From Colias croceus (lineage: Eukaryota; Arthropoda; Insecta; Lepidoptera; Pieridae), in the NCBI RefSeq assembly GCF_905220415.1, contig NC_059555.1, positions 9,168,001 to 9,232,000 of the forward strand: a stretch of DNA of 64,000 nucleotides. Reading direction: 5' to 3'. Numbering within the stretch: position 1 is the stretch's first letter; each line of letters begins with the position of its first letter. Made by a program: the position numbers and the translations under genes. The notes beneath the pieces are model-generated. The model did no database searches, was not told the origin of the DNA, and saw only the letters and a program-made list of their open reading frames with translations. Below are positions 34,158 to 43,913 of the stretch, one piece after another.

Positions 34158-34365
34158 CTAGCTGGGCTGCCCGGTTTCACCTGTGAATGAACTACAATAT
34201 AAGTAAGGCAAAAACAAGGATTTCTATAGTCATTGTGTAATCTTGTAGATAAGTTACATCACTGCTAAGTACAATCATAATCCGTTCAGTGGTTTTCGCA
34301 TGAAAGAGAAGCAAATAAACATACATAATTACATCTATCTGCACAAACTATAATAATTATAAGTA
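34158..34365 (-). mobile_element. Helitron-like element, family D-related
   Basis: CTAGCTGGGCTGCCCGGTTT at the left (3' end reversed), with CCGTTCAGTGGTTTTCGCAT inside. Confidence 0.45.
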
Positions 34366-34427
34366 AGATAAAACTAGCAGGATTTATGTTTCCTGTTTTT
34401 TCATATGTGCATGTATCTGAAATTCAT

Positions 34428-34610
34428 CATCATCACCAGCCAATTTACATTCCCACTGCTGGGCCTCGTATGAGGGTACTGACCAATGACCATAATCCAC
34501 CACGCTGGCCCAGTGCGGGTTGGCGCATGTCACCTATTTGATTCTTCGATATGTAGGTTTCCTCACGATGTTTTCCTTCACCGTTTAGAGCAGTGGTGAT
34601 GTTATAACAT
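34428..34610 (-). repeat. LINE/SINE 3'-tail repeat (RTE type)
   Basis: CATCATCACCAGCCAATTTA ... CCACGCTGGCCCAGTGCGGG ... TTTCCTCACGATGTTTTCCT, a block that in Lepidoptera ends RTE-type LINEs and SINEs that borrow their tail. A related tail is at 58573, and a fragment in the opposite direction at 44215-44265. Confidence 0.6.
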
Positions 34611-35630
34611 GTGCAAATTGAATAATGAATTTATTTTGACTACCATAATACATATAAAATATATGGTGTAATTGGATTTAACACGAGTAGGTATCAACTT
34701 ACATTAAGAAAAGTTATACCCTTTTTGACGGATTGAAAAATGTTTATTTTATTTTATAATAAATACTTAGTACGATTATCAATTGGCATTGGTATATTTT
34801 ATGTAATTAACATTTAACCTTACGTTCAAAGTAATTGATAGAGATAATATTAAGTGCAATTTTAATTGTAACACGATTGATTATCGACTAATAAATAAGT
34901 TCTCCATGAATCATGAATATTCTGATGAATGGTAAAGGTCCACACATAGAACCATGTTATCTCATAAGAGCTAGCGTAAGTATGAGAGGAAATGAAAGAG
35001 CTCCTATCAGATTTTCAAAACTACCAAATTTCATTCAAATCGGTTCTGTGGTTGAGGCGTGAAGAAAAGACAGACAGACCAGATAGACATAGCTACTTTC
35101 GCATTTAAAAGAAGTTAGGATATCTATTTATGTTATATTGACATACATATTATGTCTTCTTTCCTCTAAAACTATAATATTTTATCTACATTGTTGAAAT
35201 CCAAGAATTATATGACAAATACTACTTAATTCTTTAAATTTTACAACACAATGAATAAATAACTAAATAGCTTTTATTGTGAAAAATACGAAAAATAATA
35301 CTATTAAAATGTTAAAATTAGCATACATTACCGTGTTGGGCGACTTTTAATCATAGCATATATTTTATATATAAAATACGTAGAAATTGGCTATCAAAAC
35401 AACAAAATAACATTTTGTTTATTATTTACTATAACTTATTCGTCTCATTAATGCTTGTGTCCTATTTAACATTGCTTAACCAAGGTGTTTGTCTAGATAA
35501 ATTAGATAATGCTATCTTTAGGGTCACTGGACAGGTCTGATAAGGTACATAAACAAGATATGATTAGCCATTAGCATTCCTAGACATATAAGAGTATAGT
35601 CTAAACAGTAAAGTACTAGATTTATAGGTT
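34611..35630. other. AT-rich intergenic sequence
   Basis: No supported feature up to the copia insertion. Confidence 0.4.
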
Positions 35631-35635
35631 AACTC

Positions 35636-35799
35636 TGTTGGTGAAAAGAGTTTGTATAAACAAATGTGTATGTCAAATACCTATGTGTCATCTTATAATT
35701 TCTCTCTTCCGTCTTTACCCTTCGTACTACGCGCATCGTCTAATAAAGAATCTTAAGTTTATTTAACAATCTTTGCTTTTTCCTGCCCAAAACCCATCA
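35636..35799 (+). repeat. 5' LTR of copia element
   Basis: 164 bp, TGTTGG...CCATCA, identical base for base by my reading to 39912-40075. It contains AATAAAG (about 35742), a likely polyadenylation signal in the transcript's 3' copy, and a TATAAT stretch as a possible promoter element. Confidence 0.95.
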
Positions 35800-35814
35800 G
35801 GTTATGGGACCAGG
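35800..35814 (+). other. Primer-binding site, internal initiator tRNA-Met type
   Basis: GGTTATGGGACCAG directly follows the LTR. Drosophila copia uses GGTTATGGGCCCAG, complementary to the anticodon-loop region of initiator tRNA-Met rather than its 3' end; this site differs at one base. It implies priming by a tRNA fragment. Confidence 0.8.
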
Positions 35815-35909
35815 ACGTTATCTTTGCTCTGTATATAATTATTTTTGAGTTTTGGCAGAATAAAAGTAATTTTATAAATAAACTAAAACGCCCGTCCATA
35901 CATGTAAAA

Positions 35910-36533
35910 ATGGCGACATCAACATCGGTTTCGACTTTAACTCCTGTGGAGAAGTTGAGCGGCATAGAAAACTACAGTAATTGGAAGTTCCAACTGAAAA
36001 TGCTACTCATTCACGAGGACTTATGGGACGTCGTTTCGGAAGATAAAACTGAAGATGTCAAAGATGCGGCTCATATGAAGAGATCTCAGAAAGCTCTTGC
36101 TAAGATCTGTTTGTCAGTAAAGCCCTCGGTTTTTACGCATGTAAGGAACGCAGAGACGGCGCGGGATGCATGGATTAATTTGCAAAAGGCGTACGAAGAC
36201 AAGGGGTTGTCAAGGAGACTGAGTTTGCTTCGTCTTTTGTTTGCAACAAAATTATGCGAATGTGAAAGCATGGAAGCTTACGTTGCGAAGATTAGCGACC
36301 TAAGTCAACAGCTGAACGATATTGGTTCACCTCTGGAAGACGATTTCGTTGCAGTTCTCTTACTGAGTGGCTTGTCTCAAGACTTTGATCCACTCATAAT
36401 GGCACTTGAAAATTCTAATATCAAGCTGTCGAGTGAAGTGGTCAAAGCGAAGCTCATGCAGGAGAAGCATCGACCGCGACGTGATGAAAAAGGTGACACG
36501 AGTTCAACAGCGTTGGTGGCGGCACGTAAGTAA
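35910..36533 (+). CDS. copia Gag (capsid), lacking zinc knuckle
   Basis: 207 residues starting at the ATG after the leader. The body is a typical copia-type gag domain (LSGIENYSNWKFQLKMLLIH near residues 14-33; AKICLSVKPSVFTHV; LLSGLSQDFDPLIMALENS). Gag assembles the particle that packages the element's RNA. It ends TALVAARK then TAA, with none of the CX2CX4HX4C knuckle expected after this point. The pol frame is only open from about 36530, so the two frames meet without real overlap and no slippery heptamer is visible. A deletion at the junction is the simplest reading. Confidence 0.9.
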   Translation: MATSTSVSTLTPVEKLSGIENYSNWKFQLKMLLIHEDLWDVVSEDKTEDVKDAAHMKRSQKALAKICLSVKPSVFTHVRNAETARDAWINLQKAYEDKGLSRRLSLLRLLFATKLCECESMEAYVAKISDLSQQLNDIGSPLEDDFVAVLLLSGLSQDFDPLIMALENSNIKLSSEVVKAKLMQEKHRPRRDEKGDTSSTALVAARK

Positions 36534-39500
36534 GGCAGTTACTATTGACAGCATTATCAGCTTGTGTGCAGAATGATATATGGTTAATAGACTCTGGTGC
36601 GAGTAGTCATATGTGTCATGACAGGAATATACTAAATAACTTTGTTCCTGGTTATGTGTCTGAAGTCAAGGTGGCTAATGGTGAAAAACTATTTACTGCT
36701 GGTCGTGGTGATGTAAAAGTAAATTTGAAATTAGGCATCAAAACAATCAGTGAAGTTTATCATGTACCGAATTTAGCTACAAACTTGTTGTCAGTCAGTG
36801 CGTTAACTAGGAAGGGTTTTAGAGTTATTTTTAATGAAAAATGTTGTAATATATTCTATGGTAAAAAGCTAGCAGCTACAGCTGTACATAAAAATGGTGT
36901 TTATCAATTAGAAACTGCAGAATCTGTTAGAGAGCGTGATCTGTGTGTGGTAGGATGTGGTGGCTGTTCTATGTTTTCAGGGAATAGTGTAGAATCTGCA
37001 ACTACCAAGGTAAATACAGAAGCTCAAGATTTAGTGCAGAAGAAAGCATCTGAGAGCTGTAAGAAAGAAACTGAGCTGAGTTTCCAGGCGGCTGCTAACT
37101 CTGTTACGCAGGAGACATGGCACAGGAGACTAGGACATCTCAATATGAGGAGTATGCATTTGTTAATGAAAGGTATGGCTAGTGGTATTACTTATGATAA
37201 ATCACAGTTCAGTCAATGTGAAGCTTGTGTTAAGGGGAAGCTTAGCAAATTACCTTTTCCTAAGAAGGCACAAAGTAGGTCAAATGAACTGTTAGGTGTT
37301 GTACACAGTGATTTATGCGGGCCTATGCCAGTGAAATCTTTCGGTGGTGCTAGTTACTTCCTCACGTTTATTGATGATTGTAGTAGGAAAACATGGATTT
37401 ATTTTCTGAAAAATAAGAGTGAAGTTTTCGATAACTTCAAACATTTCAAGGCAATGGTGGAGAACCAAACCAATAGAAAAATAAAATTGTTGAGGACGGA
37501 TAATGGAGGCGAATATGTCAATTCTATATTCCAGGAATATTTGAAGGATAACGGCATCATTCACCAGACTACCATACCGCACTCGCCTCAGCAGAACGGC
37601 GTTGCTGAGCGGGCCAACAGGACAATCGTCGAGAAGGCTCGTAGCATGTTACGAGACGCAGGCTTAGATGGGCAGTTCTGGGCAGAAGCGGTCAATACCG
37701 CTGTTTATTTGAAGAACCGGTCCCCTACAAAAGCAGTCTACGGTAGCACGCCAGAGGAAAAATGGACTAATGAGAAGGTGAATCTTAGCCATTTACGTAT
37801 ATTTGGTTGTGTGGTTTATGCCTTGACACAGAATCGTAAGAAATTAGATTCAAAATGTAAACCTTACATTTTTGTAGGATATTGTGAAAATAGTAAGGGT
37901 TATAGATTGATTGATCCAGAGAATCTCAGCAAAATTATTAAATCAAGGGATGTTGCTTTCTTTGAAAACAAATTCTATACAAAAAACACTGAAAAATGTG
38001 AAAATGGTGATTTTTTCATGATGATAAATAATTTACAGACTGAGAATTTAAACTCAAATGATTCTCATGTTGAAGTGGCACAGTCTGAAAATTCACTATC
38101 ACCAGAAAAAGGGGAAGAAAATGAGATTGTAACTAATCCCAGAAGACAGTGTATTTTTGAGTTAGATGACTCTGACAGCAGTAGTTCTGTTGATCCTTCC
38201 GATGTCACTTACATTCCAGGTGAATCGACACTTGAAGATGCGATGGATACATCGGAATATGACAGTGCGTGTACTGCAATGCTGACCTGCATTGGAGATG
38301 AACCAGAGACAGTTCAAGAAGCTCTAGGAGGGGCTGAAGCTGTTCACTGGAAGAAAGCAATGGCTGATGAGTATCAATCATTTATTAAAAATAAATGTTG
38401 GACATTAACTGATCCACCTAAAGATCAAAAACCGATTAAGTGCAAGTGGGTTTTTAAGAAAAAGAAAGATCTTGATGGAAATCTAAAGCAGTATAAAGCC
38501 AGATTGGTAGCTAAAGGTTTTACACAGCGCTATGGAATTGATTACGAGGAAACTTTTTCTCCAGTGGTTCGATATTCCACTATTCGCATATTATTGGCTT
38601 TAGCAGCTGAAAAGCAGATGGATATCGATCATTTGGATGTAAGAACTGCTTTTCTAAATGGAGATTTGCAAGAAAAAGTTTTCATGGAACAACCGGAAGG
38701 TTATAAAGTAAAAGGCTGTGAGCATAAAGTATATAAATTGCATAAAGCAATTTATGGCCTAAAGCAAGCTTCGAAGTCTTGGTATGAAAAGATAAACCAT
38801 GTGTTGGTTACAAAACTTTGTTTCAGAAGACTGTCCTCAGAGCCCTGCGTGTATTTTAAATCAAATGGTGAAGAATTAGTCATCATTGGGTTGTATGTGG
38901 ACGATATATTATTATTTTCAACCAGAAATTCACAAATGAAAGTTGAAATAAAGAAGAAACTCATGCAAGAATTCGAAATGAAGGATTTAGGGCCAGCCAG
39001 CCATATACTTGGTATGCGCATCACAAGAAACCAAGATAATATCTATCTTGATCAGTCTAGTTACATAAAGAATGTTTTAGACCGTTTTCATATGACTGAC
39101 TGTAAGCCAGCTCAAACTCCAATGGAATCGGGATTGAAACTTGTAAAGGCTGATAAAAAGGAGGAGAATTTGGAATATAGAAATTTAATTGGTTGTTTAA
39201 ATTATATTTCAGTTAGCTCCAGGCCAGATATCGCGCACGCGGTAAGCATGCTGAGCCAGTATAATGATTGTTATGATCAGCGTCATTGGAAGGCCGCGAA
39301 ACGCGTACTACGGTATTTAAAGGGTACTGTAAACTACAAACTTGTTTTTAGTAGAAGTGGTCTAGACATCAATGGGTATATTGATGCTGACTGGGCTTCG
39401 TGTGAGGTCGATCGTAGGTCGTACACTGGGTTTGTGTTTCAAATTGGGAACTGTTCTGTATCGTGGGAAAGTAGAAAACAGCGAACAGTCGCTCTTTCTA

Positions 39501-39826
39501 GCACAGAAGCAGAATATATGGCTCTATCAGATTCTTGTAAAGAAGCGTTATTCATAAGAACTCTGTTGTATGAATTGTTAGGTAGGCATTGTTCTGTTAC
39601 GATTTTTAATGATAACCAATCAGCACAAAAATTGTGTAAGAATCCTATGTATCATGCTCGTACGAAACATATAGATGTGCGGCATCATTTTATAAGAGAA
39701 GTTGTAAAAGATAATATTGTTAATTTGAATTATTTGTGTACTTCTGAAATGACTGCCGATATTTTAACAAAACCACTTACTAAAGAAAAGCATTATAAGT
39801 TTGTAACGTGTTTAGGTTTACAATAA
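36530..39826 (+). CDS. copia Pol: protease, integrase, reverse transcriptase, RNase H
   Basis: About 1095 open codons with no internal stop. Counting from the TTG at 36545: aspartic protease DSGA at residues 16-19; integrase zinc-binding H193, H198, C225, C228; integrase catalytic triad D256, D319, E355 (35 residues between the last two); reverse transcriptase beginning around KCKWVFKKKKDLDG, with YVDD at 784-787; RNase H with YIDADWA at 945-951 and the terminal KHIDVRHHFIRE. It would mature particles, copy the RNA and integrate the DNA. No natural ATG starts it, so it should be made as a Gag-Pol fusion, which the frame change before it now prevents. The small frames on either strand here are shadows. 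Confidence 0.94.
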   Translation, partial: VRQLLLTALSACVQNDIWLIDSGASSHMCHDRNILNNFVPGYVSEVKVANGEKLFTAGRGDVKVNLKLGIKTISEVYHVPNLATNLLSVSALTRKGFRVIFNEKCCNIFYGKKLAATAVHKNGVYQLETAESVRERDLCVVGCGGCSMFSGNSVESATTKVNTEAQDLVQKKASESCKKETELSFQAAANSVTQETWHRRLGHLNMRSMHLLMKGMASGITYDKSQFSQCEACVKGKLSKLPFPKKAQSRSNELLGVVHSDLCGPMPVKSFGGASYFLTFIDDCSRKTWIYFLKNKSEVFDNFKHFKAMVENQTNRKIKLLRTDNGGEYVNSIFQEYLKDNGIIHQTTIPHSPQQNGVAERANRTIVEKARSMLRDAGLDGQFWAEAVNTAVYLKNRSPTKAVYGSTPEEKWTNEKVNLSHLRIFGCVVYALTQNRKKLDSKCKPYIFVGYCENSKGYRLIDPENLSKIIKSRDVAFFENKFYTKNTEKCENGDFFMMINNLQTENLNSNDSHVEVAQSENSLSPEKGEENEIVTNPRRQCIFELDDSDSSSSVDPSDVTYIPGESTLEDAMDTSEYDSACTAMLTCIGDEPETVQEALGGAEAVHWKKAMADEYQSFIKNKCWTLTDPPKDQKPIKCKWVFKKKKDLDGNLKQYKARLVAKGFTQRYGIDYEETFSPVVRYSTIRILLALAAEKQMDIDHLDVRTAFLNGDLQEKVFMEQPEGYKVKGCEHKVYKLHKAIYGLKQASKSWYEKINHVLVTKLCFRRLSSEPCVYFKSNGEELVIIGLYVDDILLFSTRNSQMKVEIKKKLMQEFEMKDLGPASHILGMRITRNQDNIYLDQSSYIKNVLDRFHMTDCKPAQTPMESGLKLVKADKKEENLEYRNLIGCLNYISVSSRPDIAHAVSMLSQYNDCYDQRHWKAAKRVLRYLKGTVNYKLVFSRSGLDINGYIDADWASCEVDRRSYTGFVFQIGNCSVSWESRKQRTVALSSTEAEYMALSDSCKEALFIRTLLYELLGRHCSVTIFNDNQSAQKLCKNPMYHARTKHIDVRHHFIREVVKDNIVNLNYLCTSEMTADILTKPLTKEKHYKFVTCLGLQ

Positions 39827-39911
39827 ATTTGTTAAATTCTTAAATTGCAAAAACTAAACTTGTTTAATGTTGTACAATAATTATGTACCTACACATTTGT
39901 TTAAGGGCCAG

Positions 39912-40075
39912 TGTTGGTGAAAAGAGTTTGTATAAACAAATGTGTATGTCAAATACCTATGTGTCATCTTATAATTTCTCTCTTCCGTCTTTACCCTTCG
40001 TACTACGCGCATCGTCTAATAAAGAATCTTAAGTTTATTTAACAATCTTTGCTTTTTCCTGCCCAAAACCCATCA
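39912..40075 (+). repeat. 3' LTR of copia element
   Basis: Identical to the 5' LTR. It is preceded by a short purine-biased TTAAGGGCCAG, a weak polypurine tract for plus-strand priming. The target duplication AACTC follows. Confidence 0.95.
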
Positions 40076-40080
40076 AACTC

Positions 40081-41137
40081 GTGGAAAATTAAACGTAGGT
40101 AGATATAAAGTTTAAGAAATGCATCGAAATACAAACGAAATCAGAGAATTTTACACATACTTACCTGAAATATTCATAATGTGTAAATTTTATGTAGAAA
40201 TATCAGCGAAATAAAAAGAAATAGAGACGGTACATGTAATTTTCTCTCATATCGGATCAGGAAAAATTTAAACATATTTCAGTATGAAAATGTGAAATGA
40301 AACAAGGATAATGTACTTATATCTCTCTACCAAACTATAAAAATCCAAGCAGTCGTATTTTCGTTAAAGAGTAAAAACATACCTAACCATGCAGACATAC
40401 AAACTTTCACGTGTGTTTAGTAGGAAGTAAAATTACATTGTGTGTATGTTTGTGTGTGTGATCTTTGTAAAGTACTATATCATACAATATTTCTTCATAA
40501 TAATAATCAGAAGTGGGGTCACCTGAGATAACAGTTATCACGCCACGCCCCTAAATACTTGGTGCATTATCGAATTAGATTAAAAATATAATAATGCACA
40601 GATTAAAATTATTGCATCCAAGTAAGTATGATGCAATTGAGTTGATACTAAATACCTGGTAAAAAGAAAATGCTACTGATCGAGAAAAATTCATTCAATT
40701 TCGTAACCTTTGGAACAACCTCTTAATAAATTTTGGCCTCGTAATTAAATTTTTTCTATTCTTTACAAATTTCTCCCAATGTTCCCAATTCGACTGTATT
40801 TTTTGGCTTTGTTACTTCAGAATTGTTGACTGGGTGAATCGATTTTGATAATGCTTTTCTATTTGAAAGTGGCCCCATTTATATCTGGTTTAATTCCGTC
40901 AAACTGATGGCGGTTTTTTTTTAATTTGACAGTCATTGCTATGTTGTTAATGTAGTAATGTCAAGGATTTAATTTATTAAATCCGTTATTCTTATTAATA
41001 TCACGGCATTTCATTAAAATATTTCTTTCATTTAAAACATAAGACAAATTTATTATGAAACGCTAGAATGCAAATATTTAAATAACAATAATGAGAATGA
41101 GAAAACAACAGCAATGTTGACAAACATACATACATAT
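40081..41137. other. AT-rich intergenic sequence
   Basis: No supported feature. Confidence 0.4.
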
Positions 41138-41141
41138 TTAA

Positions 41142-41309
41142 GCCGGCTACTCACGTGCCTTCCGCAGGGGCAATATTGGAACAATCTCGGATGTACGGCG
41201 GTTGGAGCAATTGCAGCTGTTCTCTAAATTGCCCCTGCTTGCGTATACACATCACAATTAAGGATGCAATACCAATATTGCCCCTGCTACAGGTACGTGA
41301 GTAACCGGC
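41142..41309. mobile_element. 168-bp MITE with TTAA duplication
   Basis: Ends GCCGGCTACTCACGTGCCT and the complement of AGGTACGTGAGTAACCGGC, with CAGGGGCAATATTG continuing in both arms. TTAA lies at 41138-41141 and 41310-41313. The TTAA target suggests mobilisation by a piggyBac-type transposase. No coding frame. Confidence 0.82.
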
Positions 41310-41442
41310 TTAAACAAACATAATATAACCAAGATGCATTAAATACCGCATATTTATAGAAATGTAGAGCACACAGATAAGAAATTATCATTCCCGCTTT
41401 CGTTTATTCAACTTTAAAGTTTTATCAAGAATTGCTCAATAT

Positions 41443-41567
41443 TTTTGAAGTGAAATTTCTTAAGGCGCGTTGAGCAATTCATCACGAGCAAGTCATGGCA
41501 ATACCGTCACGACGTAAGGCTACGATTTTGGTATCTTTCCAAAGAAGTTTCACTTCTGACACGTGTG
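41443..41567 (+). repeat. Family E element
   Basis: TTGAAGTGAAATTTCTTAAG left and AAAGAAGTTTCACTTCTGAC right, with GGCAATACCGTCACGACG inside. Homologous in reverse to 42674-42817. Confidence 0.65.
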
Positions 41568-42109
41568 CTCGGCACCCACTCTTATTTTTTTGAGATATAA
41601 CGACTATCGACGTATGTTGGGATGGGATGGTTTAGCAATCTGTGAATTATTTTTAACGCATATTTTCATAACAATTACAAGTATGGATATGACTGCATGG
41701 ATCTGTGGCATGGATATATGCATATTGCATAATCAGGGATAATTAAATGTCAAATTTTCAATAGATTTTAGATTTCCCATTGTACCAAGTAGGATCTATC
41801 TATTAAGTAAGTTGTATGGAAATATCCATTAAATGTTTTATTTGTAAGCAGATACCAACATGAAATAACTATAACATGAATCTGGGACACATATGGTAAA
41901 CCAAAACGTTTATGGGTCGTACAGTTTTGTCCTTTTTCATCTCTGTTAGTAAATGTTTTTATCTTTTGTTTAAAGCGAACTTTATTTTAAAAGATTTTTA
42001 ACATTTTACTCAAAAACTTTATTTTAAAAGATTTTTAACACTTTACTCAAAAACTACTTTATCGATTTTAAACATTCTTTTTTCAATAGGAAAGTGAAAA
42101 CTACCCAGT

Positions 42110-42251
42110 TAATAGGAACATAGGCATTTAGCACACACATAGATGGTAACTTGGATTAACACATATGATAGTTTTTATCCCGAAAATCCCACGGGAGCAG
42201 GAACGCGGGTTTTTCTTAGACTACGCGGAAGAAGTCACAGGTAACAGTTAG
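42110..42251 (+). mobile_element. Non-autonomous Helitron, family A, 5' truncated
   Basis: Starts inside the family (GGTAACTTGGATTAACACAT) and ends TAACAGTTAG, immediately followed by the TC start of the next element. Confidence 0.6.
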
Positions 42252-42426
42252 TCTATACTATAATATTATAAAAAGGAAAACATACATACGTATATGTATG
42301 GTTTTCACGTATAAACTTCTCAACCGATTTTGATGAAATTTGGCACAGACAATCTTTACACCGTAGCTTTAGGCTACCTTTTATTGCGAAATATATACCA
42401 CGGGCGAAGCCGGGGCGGACCGCTAG
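42252..42426 (+). mobile_element. Non-autonomous Helitron, family D, complete
   Basis: TCTATACTATAATATTATAA start; ACCACGGGCGAAGCCGGGGC hairpin region; CTAG|T at 42423-42426. Same family as 20575-20738 and 58958-59088. Confidence 0.72.
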
Positions 42427-42673
42427 TAGGATATAAATGCGTAGAACATTCCAGAATTCGTTGATCTATATCATCGCAGTGTTGGATTGCATTCAACTGG
42501 TTGCAATTAGGATTTATAAGCATATGATTGTTCCTAATTAATGTGTCAACTGACCCTAAATTGTTGCCAATTTACCTGAATACGAAATCATTCAATTTAT
42601 ATTGGCTTGGTATCTTGATACTGCTCGTGTTAAGAATATTGTTAAACATATTGTTGCGTTTGTTATAAATTAT

Positions 42674-42817
42674 TTACGTGTCAGAAGTGAAACTTTTTTG
42701 GCAAGATTCAAAGATACCAAGATCGTCGCGTTTCTCCATGACGTGACAGTATTGCCATGACGCGAACTTTCCAAATTTTACTCTCAATACGCCTTACAAA
42801 GTTTCACTTCAAAAAAT
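42674..42817 (-). repeat. Family E element, inverted relative to 41443
   Basis: ACGTGTCAGAAGTGAAACTT left and AAAGTTTCACTTCAAAAAA right. It shares GGTATCTTTG, GGCAATACTGTCACG and AGGCG blocks with the copy 1.1 kb upstream, read in reverse. Confidence 0.65.
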
Positions 42818-43704
42818 TTAGTGCAAAAGCTTACTTAAAATATATAAAATAAACTTAAAAGTAAATATATATCGATTATCCAAACTAATATGTCACACTG
42901 ATACATATTTATCTCGGATATTAAAATGGCGGACAAATTGCAAGTTTATTAACTTTTAACGAATGAATATCAACGAAGGTGAATTATTGAGAGAATAAAT
43001 TCATTTACTTTTATTGAGCGAGCTTTTAATGCAGAGGAAATTTCCACGGACTTGATTAAATTGTCAGAATTGCATAAAGTGTATATAAAATGTTTAGAAA
43101 AAGCGTGAAAATATTTAAGAAACTAACTGATGAGAATTATTTTGTAATTATAGTTACTTAAATATATAATAATATAATTTGGCGCCAAATGTTGGCCATT
43201 AAATTAATTCCAAGTATTATTTTGGTTTAGGTACTTACCTATTCTAAAAACAAGTTTTAGGTACTACACGTTTCTTTTATTTATGAAGTATCCTCTGTGA
43301 ATATATTTATAAAAAGTAGTAAATATATTTTTTCAATATTTTGCTTAGGTAATAAATAAATAAAATATTCGTCATTGTAATCTAAATTTAGTTAAATCTA
43401 ATTATTTTAATGGTCGTCAATATAACAGACTCACGACTAAACGGTTGCTGTACTGATGTAAAGTTTACTGGATGAGACTATAATTGATTTTATGTATTAT
43501 AAAATATATACGTTAGTAAAAGTAGTTATTTTCTGGATTAAATTCATAAAAGTAATCAAAAGTACAAAAGTATCAAGCTTTTTTAAAAGATAATAAAAAC
43601 ACGTACGACGTCTCAAAATTTACTTATACTTAATTTTATTTAATTTACTTATACTTATTATTTAATTTACTTATACTTATTATTGAGTATATACTCACTA
43701 GCCA
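42818..43704. other. AT-rich intergenic sequence
   Basis: A (TTATTTAATTTACTTATACT)n short tandem block lies at about 43620-43690. No gene supported. Confidence 0.4.
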
Positions 43705-43913
43705 CTAGCTGCGCTTCGTGTTTGTTCGTATCAGCGTGGCTCCTGGCATCCGCTCCTGTTGGTCTTAGCGTGATGATATAATATTATAGCCTATAGCCTT
43801 CCTAGATGAATGGACTATCTGACATCGAAATAATTTTTCAAATTTAGTAGTTCCTGAGATTAGCGCGTTCAAACAAACAAACAAACTCTTCAGCTTTATA
43901 ATATTAGTATAGA
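43705..43913 (-). mobile_element. Non-autonomous Helitron, family B
   Basis: CTAGCTGCGCTTCGTG start (reversed 3' end), GCGCGTTCAAACAAACAAAC and an AGTATAGA terminus. Confidence 0.75.

Larger units (their letters stand above)
35636..40075 (+). mobile_element. Ty1/copia LTR retrotransposon, very young copy
   Basis: 4440-bp element with identical 164-bp LTRs, TG...CA termini, the 5-bp target duplication AACTC (35631-35635 and 40076-40080), primer-binding site, gag and pol. Domain order PR-IN-RT-RNase H is that of copia. Identical LTRs mean little time since insertion, since both LTRs are copied from one template. No envelope-like frame. Gag and pol are in different frames and the zinc knuckle is missing, so this copy may depend on proteins from others. 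Confidence 0.96.

Noticed and set aside
36522..36560. Intron between copia gag and pol (GTAAGT ... ATTGACAG)
   Set aside because: About 30 bases is too short for an insect spliceosomal intron and does not restore a zinc knuckle; noted only as an oddity.
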